Source: Streptomyces sp. S.PNR 29 (GTDB taxonomy: Bacteria; Actinomycetota; Actinomycetes; Streptomycetales; Streptomycetaceae). Taken from it: a stretch of 64,000 nucleotides of DNA. A program made the translations under genes and the position numbers. Positions within the stretch are counted from its first letter, which is position 1. The number at the start of each line of letters is the position of its first letter. Of this stretch, positions 10,993 to 19,918 are shown one piece after another. The stretch spans positions 232,478 through 296,477 of the forward strand of contig NZ_JANUQM010000013.1 of assembly GCF_030386795.1 (NCBI RefSeq), written 5' to 3'. The notes beneath the pieces are model-generated. The model was not told the DNA's origin and made no database searches. It saw only the letters and a list, made by a program, of their open reading frames with translations.

Positions 10993-11001
10993 GCTGCCGC
11001 C

Positions 11002-11799
11002 ATGCCCCCGGCCAGGAAGCGCACCCGCAGCTACGACCCCGCCAAGATCCGCACCGCCGTGTTCACCCAGTTCGGGAACGTACGACAGGCCGTACGCACC
11101 CTGAGCCCCGCGCAGCTCGGCCTGCCGACGCGGCTGGGGGACTGGACGGTCCGGGACCTGGCCGCGCACGTCACCATGGCCGTGGAGACCGTCAGCCGCA
11201 ACCTCGACCGGGAGGAGCCGGCGAAGGCGGAACTGACCCTGCTGGACTGGCCCTTCGCCACCGCCGTACGGGCCGCCGACATCGACGAGGGCACCCGGGA
11301 ACTGGCGCGGGCCAACCCCGACCTCGACGCCCTCTACGCCCGCACCGAGGAACGCCTCACCGAGCGCCTCGCCACCGCTCCCGGCGCCCGGCTGCTCGCC
11401 GCCCGGACCGGTGCCATGACGCTCGCCGACTACCTCGTCACCCGCACCGTCGAGCTCGTCGCCCACACCGACGACCTGAACGCCGCCGTGCCCGGCCTCG
11501 ACATCCCGTACGACCGCCAGGCCCTCGCCGCCTGCACCCGGCTGCTCGCCGACGCGCTGGCCGCGAAGGCGCCCGGCGGGTCGACGGAGGTGCGGATCCC
11601 GCCGTACGCCGTCGTGCAGTGCGTGCAGGGACCGAGGCACACCCGCGGCACCCCGCCCAACGTCGTCGAGACCGACCCGCTGACCTGGGTCCGGCTCGCG
11701 ACCGGGCGGGTGGCGTGGGCGGACGCCGTGCGGGACGCCACGGTCAGCGCCAGCGGGGAGCGGGCGGATCTGGAGCCGTATCTGCCGCTGATGGGCTGA
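11002..11799 (+). CDS. DinB/maleylpyruvate-isomerase-type mycothiol enzyme family protein
   Basis: 265 residues. The N-terminal four-helix DinB/MDMPI fold shows the metal-ligand pattern: the His in GDWTVRDLAAHVTMAVE near residue 57 and the VELVAHTDDL motif near 155. A C-terminal sterol-carrier-like domain contains the DPLTWVRLATG motif. In actinomycetes such proteins are often mycothiol-dependent thiol transferases, but the substrate here is unknown. It starts 9 bases after the M23 gene, so it belongs to the same transcript. Confidence 0.75.
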   Translation: MPPARKRTRSYDPAKIRTAVFTQFGNVRQAVRTLSPAQLGLPTRLGDWTVRDLAAHVTMAVETVSRNLDREEPAKAELTLLDWPFATAVRAADIDEGTRELARANPDLDALYARTEERLTERLATAPGARLLAARTGAMTLADYLVTRTVELVAHTDDLNAAVPGLDIPYDRQALAACTRLLADALAAKAPGGSTEVRIPPYAVVQCVQGPRHTRGTPPNVVETDPLTWVRLATGRVAWADAVRDATVSASGERADLEPYLPLMG

Positions 11800-11839
11800 C
11801 CCGAGGGAACCGGCCGTTCCCCGGGCCCGTCGAACCGGC

Positions 11840-12610
11840 ATGGACAGGCACAAGCAGCGCATGACCCTGACGGCCGCCGCCGTACTCGTCCCGCTCGCGG
11901 CGGCCTGCGGCAGCGAGAAGGCGGGCAGCGGCTCGGCCGGCGTCGAGCAGCCTCTCACCGGCGTCCACTGGAGCGTCGACAGCGTCACCGTCGACGGCAC
12001 CACCCACCGCGCCCCGCAGGGAGCGCACGTCGAGATCGACGACAGCGGCACGGCGCAGGGCAACTTCGGCTGCAACCACTTCAGCGCGAAGGCCGACATC
12101 GACGGCGACCGCGTCCGGCTCGGCGACACCCGGTCGACCGAGATGGCCTGCGAGAAGGCCCCCATGGACTTCGAGGAGACCCTCGCCCGGGCCCTCACCG
12201 ACGGCCCGCTCAAGGCCCGCGTCACGAGCGACCGCCTGACCCTCACCACCGACGCCGGCGACCGCGTCCGCCTCACCAGGGCGGAGGACGTCCCGCTGTA
12301 CGGCACCCGGTGGAACGTCACCTCACCCGCGAGTACCGCGCAGGCCCACCTCACCTTCGACAAGAAGTCCGGCAAGGTCACCGGGAGCCTCGGCTGCAAC
12401 AAGGTCACCGCGACGGCCACGGTCCGCGACGGCCGTATCACCCTGGGCGCGCCGTCCACCACCCGAATGATGTGCGACGCCTCACTCATGAAGGCGGAGA
12501 AGCGTCTCCTGAAGGTCCTCGACGGCACGGTGACGTACCGACTCGATCACCGCGCCCTCACGCTGACCAGCGACAACGGGGAAAAGGTGACGGCCGTCGC
12601 CGACAGGTGA
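11840..12610 (+). CDS. lipoprotein with two META domains
   Basis: 256 residues with a type-II signal peptide ending in LAAAC, so Cys23 would be lipidated and the protein attached outside the membrane. Two META (HslJ-like) repeats follow: LTGVHWSVDSV to FGCNHFSA and TEMAC (about 38-150), then LYGTRWNVTSP to LGCNKVTA and TRMMC (about 155-255). Each repeat has the paired cysteines typical of the domain. HslJ-like proteins are linked to stress or novobiocin resistance in E. coli; the role here is unknown. Confidence 0.85.
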   Translation: MDRHKQRMTLTAAAVLVPLAAACGSEKAGSGSAGVEQPLTGVHWSVDSVTVDGTTHRAPQGAHVEIDDSGTAQGNFGCNHFSAKADIDGDRVRLGDTRSTEMACEKAPMDFEETLARALTDGPLKARVTSDRLTLTTDAGDRVRLTRAEDVPLYGTRWNVTSPASTAQAHLTFDKKSGKVTGSLGCNKVTATATVRDGRITLGAPSTTRMMCDASLMKAEKRLLKVLDGTVTYRLDHRALTLTSDNGEKVTAVADR

Positions 12611-12645
12611 TCCACAACGGCAGGGCCCTTTCAAAGGTTCCCCAA

Positions 12646-12682
12646 TTCGGACCAGTGGTCGATCTCGCCTACACTCGGTGGC
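12646..12682 (+). promoter_or_regulatory. purF promoter, probably leaderless
   Basis: TTCGGA (12646-12651) and TACACT (12670-12675) are 18 bases apart. The purF GTG begins 7 bases after the -10 box and no ribosome site precedes it, so transcription and translation probably start together. Confidence 0.6.
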
Positions 12683-14212
12683 GTGCCACGTGGTGACGGT
12701 CGACTCAATCACGATCTGCTCCCCGGTGAGAAGGGCCCCCAGGACGCATGCGGCGTCTTCGGTGTCTGGGCTCCGGGCGAAGAGGTCGCAAAGCTCACGT
12801 ACTTCGGGCTCTACGCCCTCCAGCACCGGGGTCAGGAATCCGCGGGAATCGCGGTCAGCAACGGCTCCCAGATCCTCGTCTTCAAGGACATGGGCCTGGT
12901 CTCCCAGGTCTTCGACGAGACCTCGCTCGGTTCGCTCCAGGGTCATATCGCGGTCGGTCACGCCCGCTACTCGACCACCGGCGCCTCCGTGTGGGAGAAC
13001 GCCCAGCCGACGTTCCGCGCCACCGCGCACGGCTCGATCGCGCTCGGCCACAACGGCAACCTGGTCAACACGGCCCAGCTCGCGGAGATGGTCGCCGACC
13101 TGCCCAAGCAGGAGGGCGGCCGCACCCCGCGTGTGGCGGCCACCAACGACACCGACCTGCTCACCGCTCTCCTCGCGGCCCAGGTCGACGAGGACGGCAA
13201 GCCGCTGACCATCGAGGAGGCGGCCGGCCAGGTGCTGCCCCAGGTGCGCGGCGCCTTCTCCCTCGTCTTCATGGACGAGAACACCCTCTACGCCGCCCGC
13301 GACCCGCAGGGCATCCGCCCGCTGGTCCTCGGCCGCCTGGAGCGCGGCTGGGTCGTCGCCTCCGAGACCGCCGCCCTCGACATCACGGGCGCCAGCTTCG
13401 TCCGCGAGATCGAGCCGGGCGAGTTCGTCGCCATCGACGAGAACGGCCTGCGCACCTCCCGGTTCGCGGAAGCGAAGCCCAAGGGCTGTGTCTTCGAGTA
13501 CGTGTACCTGGCCCGTCCGGACACCGACATCGCCGGGCGGAACGTCTACCTGTCCCGCGTCGAGATGGGCCGCCGCCTCGCCAAGGAGGCACCGGTCGAG
13601 GCCGACCTGGTGATAGCGACCCCGGAGTCCGGCACCCCGGCCGCCATCGGCTACGCGGAGGCCTCCGGCATCCCCTTCGGCAGCGGCCTGGTGAAGAACG
13701 CCTACGTCGGCCGTACGTTCATCCAGCCCTCCCAGACCATCCGCCAGCTCGGCATCCGTCTGAAGCTGAACCCGCTGAAGGAAGTCATCAAGGGCAAGCG
13801 GCTGGTCGTCGTCGACGACTCCATCGTCCGCGGCAACACCCAGCGGGCCCTGGTCCGCATGCTCCGCGAGGCGGGCGCCGCCGAGGTCCACATCCGGATC
13901 TCCTCGCCGCCGGTGAAGTGGCCCTGCTTCTTCGGCATCGACTTCGCCACCCGGGCGGAGCTCATCGCCAACGGCATGACCATCGACGAGATCGGCACCT
14001 CGCTCGGCGCCGACTCCCTGGCGTACATCTCCATCGACGGCATGATCGAGGCGACCACCATCGCCAAGCCGAACCTGTGCCGCGCCTGCTTCGACGGCGA
14101 GTACCCGATGGATCTCCCGGACCCCGAGCTGCTCGGCAAGCAGCTCCTGGAGACCGAACTCGCCGCCGGGCCCGCCGCCACGGCCGCCGCCGACGCCATC
14201 CGTCGCCCGTAG
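12683..14212 (+). CDS. purF: amidophosphoribosyltransferase
   Basis: 509 residues; first committed step of purine synthesis, PRPP plus glutamine to phosphoribosylamine. The N-terminal glutaminase begins after a short propeptide at Cys23 in GPQDACGVFG, exposed by autocleavage in this family, and has LQHRGQESAG. The phosphoribosyltransferase part carries the PRPP loop VVVDDSIVRGNTQ near residue 373-385. Late cysteines (SPPVKWPCFFGID, LCRACFDGEYP) fit the iron-sulfur ligands of the Bacillus-type enzyme. It is followed by purM 43 bases later. Confidence 0.98.
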   Translation: MPRGDGRLNHDLLPGEKGPQDACGVFGVWAPGEEVAKLTYFGLYALQHRGQESAGIAVSNGSQILVFKDMGLVSQVFDETSLGSLQGHIAVGHARYSTTGASVWENAQPTFRATAHGSIALGHNGNLVNTAQLAEMVADLPKQEGGRTPRVAATNDTDLLTALLAAQVDEDGKPLTIEEAAGQVLPQVRGAFSLVFMDENTLYAARDPQGIRPLVLGRLERGWVVASETAALDITGASFVREIEPGEFVAIDENGLRTSRFAEAKPKGCVFEYVYLARPDTDIAGRNVYLSRVEMGRRLAKEAPVEADLVIATPESGTPAAIGYAEASGIPFGSGLVKNAYVGRTFIQPSQTIRQLGIRLKLNPLKEVIKGKRLVVVDDSIVRGNTQRALVRMLREAGAAEVHIRISSPPVKWPCFFGIDFATRAELIANGMTIDEIGTSLGADSLAYISIDGMIEATTIAKPNLCRACFDGEYPMDLPDPELLGKQLLETELAAGPAATAAADAIRRP

Positions 14213-14255
14213 CCGTCCGCAATACCTGCCGTACGACACGAAGGTTCTCATCGTC

Positions 14256-15335
14256 ATGCCTGAGACAACCGGTGCGACCACTGGTGCCAGCTACGCAGCA
14301 GCGGGCGTCGACATCGAAGCGGGCGACCGCGCCGTCGAGCTGATGAAGGAGTGGGTGAAGAAGGCCCAGCGCCCCGAGGTCCTCGGCGGCCTCGGCGGCT
14401 TCGCCGGTCTCTTCGACGCCTCCGCCCTCAAGAACTACGAGCGCCCCCTGCTCGCCTCCGCCACGGACGGCGTCGGCACCAAGGTCGACCTCGCCCGCCG
14501 GCTGGGCGTCTACGACACCATCGGCCACGACCTGGTCGCCATGGTCATGGACGACATCGTGGTGTGCGGCGCCGAGCCGCTGTTCATGACCGACTACATC
14601 TGCGTCGGCAAGGTCCACCCCGAGCGCGTGGCCGCCATCGTCAAGGGCATCGCCGAGGGCTGTGTCCTGGCCGGCTGCGCCCTGGTGGGCGGCGAGACGG
14701 CCGAGCACCCCGGTCTGCTGGGCGAGGACGACTTCGACGTCGCCGGCGCCGGTACGGGCGTCGTGGAGGCCGACCGGCTGCTCGGCGCGGATCGTATCCG
14801 CAAGGGTGACGTGGTCGTCGCCATGGCGTCCTCCGGCCTTCACTCGAACGGGTACTCGCTCGTCCGGCACGTGCTGCTGAACCAGGCGGGGCTGGCCCTG
14901 GAGACGGAGGTGGCCGAGCTCGGCCGCACCCTCGGCGAGGAACTCCTGGAGCCGACGAAGATCTACTCGCTGGACTGTCTCGCCCTGACCCGCACCACCG
15001 ACGTGCACGCCTTCAGCCACGTCACCGGCGGCGGGCTCGCCGCCAACCTCGCCCGCGTCATCCCCGACGGCCTGCACGCGGTCGTCGACCGCTCCACCTG
15101 GACCCCGGCACCGGTCTTCGACCTCGTCGGCAGGACCGGATCCGTCGAACGCCTGGAGCTGGAGAAGACCCTCAACATGGGCGTCGGCATGATCGCGATC
15201 GTCCCGCAGGAGTCGACGGACGTGGCGCTCGCCACTCTGGCCGACCGGGGTGTGGACGCCTGGGTGGCCGGTGAGATCACCGACCGGGGCGACCACGCGA
15301 CGGGCGCCGAGCTGGTGGGCGACTACGCGAGCTGA
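14256..15335 (+). CDS. purM: phosphoribosylformylglycinamidine cyclo-ligase (AIR synthetase)
   Basis: 359 residues. PurM closes the imidazole ring, turning FGAM into AIR with ATP. Family marks are SYAAAGVDIEAGDRAV, GGFAGLFD, LLASATDGVGTK near residue 70, DDIVVCGAEPLFMTDY and GGETAEHPG near 145. The short alanine/threonine-rich start (MPETTGATTGAS) is typical for Streptomyces. GAAGG lies upstream. It forms a unit with purF, ended by the hairpin at 15401. Confidence 0.97.
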   Translation: MPETTGATTGASYAAAGVDIEAGDRAVELMKEWVKKAQRPEVLGGLGGFAGLFDASALKNYERPLLASATDGVGTKVDLARRLGVYDTIGHDLVAMVMDDIVVCGAEPLFMTDYICVGKVHPERVAAIVKGIAEGCVLAGCALVGGETAEHPGLLGEDDFDVAGAGTGVVEADRLLGADRIRKGDVVVAMASSGLHSNGYSLVRHVLLNQAGLALETEVAELGRTLGEELLEPTKIYSLDCLALTRTTDVHAFSHVTGGGLAANLARVIPDGLHAVVDRSTWTPAPVFDLVGRTGSVERLELEKTLNMGVGMIAIVPQESTDVALATLADRGVDAWVAGEITDRGDHATGAELVGDYAS

Positions 15336-15400
15336 GACCTCGGAGGCAGTGATTCCGCAGGCAGTGATCGCGCGGGCAGCGGCCTTGCAGGCAGCACAGA

Positions 15401-15432
15401 ACCCGGTCGGTGACCGGGGTCACCGACCGGGT
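15401..15432. terminator. shared terminator between purM and the DUF3073 gene
   Basis: A perfect 14-bp stem ACCCGGTCGGTGAC around CGGG lies between two converging genes and can serve both. Confidence 0.85.
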
Positions 15433-15449
15433 AAGTGCTCAGTGCAAGG

Positions 15450-15698
15450 TCAAGCGCCGCGACGTTGCTGCGAGGACTGGTCGTCCTCGTCCACCTCGTC
15501 GTCCTCGTAGAGGTCGGCGTACCGTGCGTACAGGTCGTCGTCATGCTCATCGTCCGTGAACCGGTCGCCGTTAGGCGACGTGTTCGACGTCGATGCGCCC
15601 AGCTCCTCGGCCAGGCGTGTGAGGTCCGTCCCACCGCTGTTGTACTTCAGCTGGCGGGCGACCTTCGTCTGCTTGGCCTTGGCCCGGCCGCGCCCCAT
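15450..15698 (-). CDS. DUF3073 protein
   Basis: 82 residues, ATG start with GAGGGGG upstream. The basic N-terminus (MGRGRAKAKQTKVARQLKY) followed by a very acidic C-terminus (DDEHDDDLYARYADLYEDDEVDEDD) is the hallmark of DUF3073, a small protein conserved across actinobacteria. The charge split suggests RNA or DNA contact at one end, but no function is established. It converges on purM. Confidence 0.85.
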   Translation of the reverse strand: MGRGRAKAKQTKVARQLKYNSGGTDLTRLAEELGASTSNTSPNGDRFTDDEHDDDLYARYADLYEDDEVDEDDQSSQQRRGA

Positions 15699-16000
15699 GG
15701 CTCGACCCCCTCAACGACGGGGCTCGACGGCCCCAGAGTCTTGACACGCGTTCATGGTCCAGAACGGACTCTCCATGGAGAGGCCGATCCGTAGGGCTTC
15801 CACGGTACCTGAGCCCGCGCCCATACGGTACGTCGCCCGCACGACGTGCCCGTGCCCAGGACCTTCGAGGCGCCCCGTCCTCGCTGGTCAACCGCGATTT
15901 TAACCACTTATCGGCGGTCGACCCGCCGGTAGAAGTGAGAGTTCTCTCTAACTGCCCACCGACGGGTACCGGCCAAACCTTCCTCGAACGGCCCGATGAA
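15699..16000. promoter_or_regulatory. intergenic region with a perfect 14-bp palindrome
   Basis: Between the DUF3073 start and the vdh stop, both on the reverse strand. CTCTCCATGGAGAG at 15769-15782 is a perfect palindrome about 70 bases upstream of the DUF3073 gene and is a candidate operator. No coding sequence is evident. Confidence 0.45.
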
Positions 16001-17104
16001 TCAGGACTTCCTGCGCGCGGCGGCCGCATCCTGCATCCGCTGCTCGGCGATCCGGTCGGCCGCGGCGGCCGGCGGAATGCCGTCATCCTTCGCACGTGCG
16101 AATATGGCGAGCGTGGTGTCGAAGATCTTCGCGGCCTTCGCCTTGCACCGCTCGAAGTCGAAGCCGTGCAGTTCGTCGGCGACCTGGATGACCCCGCCGG
16201 CGTTCACCACGTAGTCCGGCGCGTAGAGGATCCCGCGGTCGGCGAGGTCCTTCTCCACGCCCGGGTGGGCGAGCTGGTTGTTGGCGGCGCCGCAGACCAC
16301 CTGGGCGGTCAGCACCGGCACGGTGTCGTCGTTCAGCGCCCCGCCGAGCGCGCAGGGGGCGTAGATGTCGAGGCCCTCCACCCGGATCAGCTCGTCGGTG
16401 CCGGCGACCGCCCGGACGTCCCGGTGCCGCTCGGTGATCCGCCGTACGGCGTCCTCGCGCACGTCCGTGACGAAGACCTCGGCGCCCTCCTGGACGAGGT
16501 GCTCCACCAGGTGGTGACCGACCTTGCCGACGCCGGCGATGCCGATCCGGCGGGCGCGCAGCGACGGGTCGCCCCACAGGTGCTGGGCGGCGGCCCGCAT
16601 GCCCTGGTAGACGCCGTAGGCGGTGAGCACGGAGGAGTCACCGGCGCCGCCGTTCTCGGGGGAGCGCCCGGTCGTCCAGCGGCACTCGCGTGCCACGACG
16701 TCCATGTCGGCGACGTACGTACCGACGTCGCAGGCCGTGACGTACCGCCCGCCGAGCGAGGCGACGAAGCGGCCGTAGGCGAGGAGCAGCTCCTCGGTCT
16801 TGTCCCGCTCGGGGTCGCCGATGATCACGGCCTTGCCGCCGCCGTGGTCGAGACCGGCCATGGCGTTCTTGTACGACATCCCGCGCGCGAGGTTCAGGGC
16901 GTCGGCGACGGCCTCCGCCTCGTTCGCGTACGGGTAGAAGCGCGTGCCGCCGAGGGCGGGGCCCAGGGCGGTGGAGTGGATGGCGATGACGGCCTTGAGG
17001 CCGCTGGCGCGGTCCTGGCAGAGCACGACTTGCTCATGGCCCCCGAGTTCCGACTGGAACAGGGTGTGCAGTACATCAGCAGGTGCGCCGGTTACGTCGG
17101 TCAC
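16001..17104 (-). CDS. vdh: valine (leucine/phenylalanine) dehydrogenase
   Basis: 367 residues, GTG start after CAGGAG. It deaminates branched-chain amino acids to 2-keto acids with NAD, supplying acyl-CoA starters for fatty acid and polyketide synthesis in Streptomyces. The catalytic lysine is K91 in AGLDHGGGKAVI; the NAD-binding Rossmann motif is GIAGVGKVGHHLVEHL near residue 190. The glycine-rich substrate segment ALGPALGGTRFYPY is present. It reads away from the conserved gene at 17327, with a shared 222-base control region. Confidence 0.95.
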   Translation of the reverse strand: MTDVTGAPADVLHTLFQSELGGHEQVVLCQDRASGLKAVIAIHSTALGPALGGTRFYPYANEAEAVADALNLARGMSYKNAMAGLDHGGGKAVIIGDPERDKTEELLLAYGRFVASLGGRYVTACDVGTYVADMDVVARECRWTTGRSPENGGAGDSSVLTAYGVYQGMRAAAQHLWGDPSLRARRIGIAGVGKVGHHLVEHLVQEGAEVFVTDVREDAVRRITERHRDVRAVAGTDELIRVEGLDIYAPCALGGALNDDTVPVLTAQVVCGAANNQLAHPGVEKDLADRGILYAPDYVVNAGGVIQVADELHGFDFERCKAKAAKIFDTTLAIFARAKDDGIPPAAAADRIAEQRMQDAAAARRKS

Positions 17105-17326
17105 TGTGGTGACTCCTGAGTAAGTAGCGGCAGGTGGGGACAGGCTCCCGTGTGGGTGGCGGGTGCTGTGAGCACGAGATTAGAGCCTGCAGTGCCCGCC
17201 GGTGGCACACTGCTCAGGATCACCTCCGTGTGGAGTACGTCCGTGCGACGATTTGCACAGATTTCCCGCGCGTTTGTGAGTGGGTTCGGCAGGTTTTCGT
17301 GACGGTGCGCGGGGGAGGGAGCAGGC

Positions 17327-18178
17327 GTGCCCAAGGTGTCCTCGGTGATCGTCCCCTACGCGACCTACCTGCGCGTGTACGAACCGCTGGCCGCCTTCCC
17401 GGAGCCGGAGCGCAGCCACTGGGCGCGCTACGCCCGCCGCCCCGACCGCCCCTCCTACCAGGACGAACTGCGCCGTTCCCTGGCCGACTTGCTGCCCACT
17501 CCGCCGGTCGTGGTGCCGGTGCACGAGAGCGACGAAGCGTTCGTGACCGAGGTCGACGGCGTGGTCTGCGTGTGCCCCTGGCGCACCCGGCTGCGCGGCT
17601 GGCAGGCCCTGGGCGAGCTCGCCGAGGAGCTTCCGGCGCCGGTCCTGGACGCGGTGCTGCCCCCGGTCGTACGACGTCAGGCGGCGCAGGACTACGAGCG
17701 CTGGCTCGTCCGCAATCCGGACGCCCGCCCCTGGATCCGTACGGCGACCTGGCAGGTCCCGCTGAACTGGTTCGTCCTGGTCTCCGACGAGGAGCGGGAG
17801 TACGACAAGGGCTCCGGTTCGCCGGGCGGGGCGGCGCCGGTGCTGCGCTACCGGACGCCGATGGTGCAGGCCCGGCGGCGGGTGGCGCGGGCGCTGAGAG
17901 CCCTGAGGGACGCCATCGACGAGGGGCCGCTGATCGACGGCCTGGTGGACGTGGGGCGCTGGCTGGAGGAGTTCCATCCGCGTTCCCTGGTGGAGCTGGA
18001 CTACGGCGGCCTGGTGCACGCCCTGCCGGCCGGCGAGCTGGAGGACGATCACTCGGCGGCCGACGTGGCCGAGGGCATCGAGGCGCTGCGGCACGGCGAC
18101 GGGGTGGCCGCGGGGGAGGCGTACGGGCGGCTCGTGGAGCGGTGGCGGGCGGTACGGGACCGGCGGTCGGCGAACTGA
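17327..18178 (+). CDS. conserved protein of unknown function upstream of bldC
   Basis: 283 residues, GTG start behind GGGGGAGGGAGC. Rich in proline, arginine and aromatic residues with no membrane segment or signal. Motifs such as YATYLRVYEPLAAFPEPER, VVCVCPWRTRLRGWQAL and LVELDYGGLVHALP are conserved-looking but match no domain I can name. Codon use is ordinary. The place between vdh and bldC is, from memory, conserved in Streptomyces, suggesting a real core gene. No function is assigned. Confidence 0.75.
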   Translation: MPKVSSVIVPYATYLRVYEPLAAFPEPERSHWARYARRPDRPSYQDELRRSLADLLPTPPVVVPVHESDEAFVTEVDGVVCVCPWRTRLRGWQALGELAEELPAPVLDAVLPPVVRRQAAQDYERWLVRNPDARPWIRTATWQVPLNWFVLVSDEEREYDKGSGSPGGAAPVLRYRTPMVQARRRVARALRALRDAIDEGPLIDGLVDVGRWLEEFHPRSLVELDYGGLVHALPAGELEDDHSAADVAEGIEALRHGDGVAAGEAYGRLVERWRAVRDRRSAN

Positions 18179-18721
18179 CGTTTGACCTGGCGCCCGTTTT
18201 GGGGTTTCGTCCTCGATCTGAGGTGACGTCACCACGGGACGTACACGAGATGCACATGGGATGTAGATCCCGATCCGAGGCTTTGTGCCGATGATGTGTC
18301 AAGCGTGACGGACCGCACTTACTTCACCCTTGCGTCCCTTGCCCATCCTCATGCCAAAATAGGACAAGGAGTCCGGGGAGGACTCCTTCCGTCCCGCTGT
18401 GTCCTGGTGTGGTCGGAATCTCAGCATTGCACGCTTTGGGGGGTCTGGTGACTCCTGATCGTCCTGTGACTGATCGTCACAGTGGCGTGACTGTCCGCTA
18501 TGGCATGGTCCATCGGCTTCCGTCGCTGATGAACACCTGGGAGGGCAATTCCATCGGTTTGGCCGTGGCGGCTGGACAGATGGTGTAGTTGTAGTGCCGA
18601 GGACAAGCCGTTCGTCCTATAACCGACTCGACTCGCGTCCGCCATTTCGGGCAACGCGGGTCAAGGTGCAGAATTTAGAGGAAAGAACCGAGAAGGTTCG
18701 GTTCTCCCGAGGAGGCCGCTC
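18179..18721 (+). promoter_or_regulatory. long bldC upstream region with three inverted repeats
   Basis: No gene is visible in these 543 bases. A 9-bp stem AAGGAGTCC/GGACTCCTT with a GGGGA loop lies at 18366-18388, CTGTGAC-tgatc-GTCACAG at 18464-18482, and the stem AGAACCGA-gaaggt-TCGGTTCT at 18684-18705, four bases before the GAGGAGG ribosome site (18709-18715). The last could mask or expose the ribosome site. Base composition drops in GC around 18300-18430, where promoters may lie. Confidence 0.5.
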
Positions 18722-18928
18722 ATGACCGCTCGCACCCCTGATGCCGAGCCGCTGCTGACCCCGGCTGAGGTCGCCACCATGTTCCGCGTCGACCCGAAGA
18801 CGGTCACGCGGTGGGCGAAGGCCGGCAAGCTCACGTCCATCCGCACGCTCGGCGGGCACCGCCGCTACCGCGAGGCTGAGGTCCGCGCTCTGCTCGCGGG
18901 CATCCCGCAGCAGCGCAGCGAGGCCTGA
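18722..18928 (+). CDS. bldC: developmental regulator BldC (MerR-like DNA-binding domain)
   Basis: 68 residues consisting almost only of a MerR-type winged helix: LLTPAEVATMFRVDPKTVTRWAKAGKL followed by the wing IRTLGGHRRYREAEV. BldC binds direct repeats cooperatively and delays entry into Streptomyces development; mutants are affected in aerial growth and antibiotic production. Excellent ribosome site GAGGAGG. It is monocistronic, with a strong terminator at 19074. The sequence matches the BldC family almost end to end. Confidence 0.97.
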   Translation: MTARTPDAEPLLTPAEVATMFRVDPKTVTRWAKAGKLTSIRTLGGHRRYREAEVRALLAGIPQQRSEA

Positions 18929-19420
18929 ACAACTTCATAACCGGGCAAAACGGCTGGTCCCCCAACTGGCCGGGGCGCCCGGAACCACAGCTCCAAGCGA
19001 CGCGGGGATCTGCCCCAACAGGCCCCACGCCCAAGCCGTAAGAGCTTTTAGGCAACTGACAGGGTGCGTCGTCGATCGCGCTGGACTCCGCCGGGTCCAG
19101 CGCGATCTTTTTTGTGCCTGCGCGTTGGGTCGTCCGTCGGCTCTGTGAGCGGGCTTGTCGGAGTCTGGGGAGGGCTGTCGGATCTCCTGTGACAGGTCCT
19201 CGGGGAGTCTCTGGCGAGCCTCTGGGCCGCCTGCCCCGGCAGGTGCAATTGCACATATTAAATTGACCTGTTGTAGGGGAGCTGTAAGTACCGTACTTTC
19301 AAAAACTCATGCGGTGACACCCGTCACATGCCAGGGCGCTTGTTGCCACTCTGTCTGTGCGCTAATGGAGGCTTCGGCTCCAGTTGCCCACGGTGGAACG
19401 GGTGTTGAGCTCTGCGGGGG
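18929..19420. other. region after bldC, mostly non-coding
   Basis: About 490 bases. The first 140 bases after bldC run into the terminator at 19074-19113 without a clear gene; this could be a 3' untranslated region or small RNA. Beyond the terminator the sequence around 19250-19330 is AT-rich for this genome (ATTAAATTGACCTGTTGTAG) with TTGACC at 19264 as a possible -35. Reading frames here lack ribosome sites. Confidence 0.4.
19074..19113 (+). terminator. intrinsic terminator downstream of bldC
   Basis: A perfect 13-bp stem GATCGCGCTGGAC with an 8-base loop is followed by six T residues: a textbook Rho-independent terminator, rare in such GC-rich DNA. Confidence 0.92.
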
Positions 19421-19606
19421 TCACGAGGCGCCTTCGCCCTCGGCGGGCCTCTGGGGGCTCTCCACGGTCCGTGGAGGAGAGTCCATCACCAGACGCAGCA
19501 GGCGGTGGCAGATCGGGCAGTGACGCGTCAGATGGCCATACGACGACGCGGCCGACAGGTGCGCGCGGAGCAACGCCCGCGTTTCGTGCCTAGCCGATGC
19601 CGCCAT
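19421..19606 (-). CDS. small DUF6274-like protein
   Basis: 61 residues from the ATG at 19606, preceded by a strong GGAGG with 6-base spacing. The sequence MAASARHETRALLRAHLSAA followed by the H-rich cluster GHLTRHCPICHRLLRLVM resembles, from memory, a short Streptomyces family called DUF6274. Cys-x2-Cys with neighbouring histidines could bind one metal ion. The C-terminal 20 residues are proline/glutamate-rich and probably disordered. Function unknown. Confidence 0.7.
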   Translation of the reverse strand: MAASARHETRALLRAHLSAASSYGHLTRHCPICHRLLRLVMDSPPRTVESPQRPAEGEGAS

Positions 19607-19702
19607 ACGCCACCTCCGGAGGCTGCACGGGAGAGCTCTGCTTCCGGGGTACCGAGGGAATGTGACGCCGTCAAGCCCAGCGGTGGGCTGTGAGTCGGCA
19701 TG

Positions 19703-19740
19703 AAGGAGGCCCGCACCCCTTGTGGGGTACGGGCCTCCTT
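19703..19740. terminator. hairpin downstream of tRNA-Asp
   Basis: AAGGAGGCCCG with its complement and an inner ACCCC/GGGGT pair form a long stem between tRNA-Asp and the small gene at 19421, suitable to end tRNA transcription. Confidence 0.75.
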
Positions 19741-19748
19741 CGTTACTG

Positions 19749-19823
19749 CGGTCCTGACGGGATTTGAACCCGCGGCCTCCACCTTGACAGGGTGGCGAGC
19801 ACTCCAAACTGCTCCACAGGACC
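19749..19823 (-). tRNA. tRNA-Asp (GTC)
   Basis: 75-nt cloverleaf on the reverse strand: acceptor GGTCCTG/CAGGACC, anticodon loop CTGTCAA (GTC), T-loop GTTCAAATC, discriminator G as required for aspartate. Identical to the copy at 24311-24385. Confidence 0.96.
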
Positions 19824-19918
19824 AGATGTTGCTGCGCTGTTTTTCTGCGTTGCGCTGCGAGAAGAGACTGTACAGGAGGGTGGGCCCCTGGTCGAACTCA
19901 CCCTGCGTACAGAGTCCG

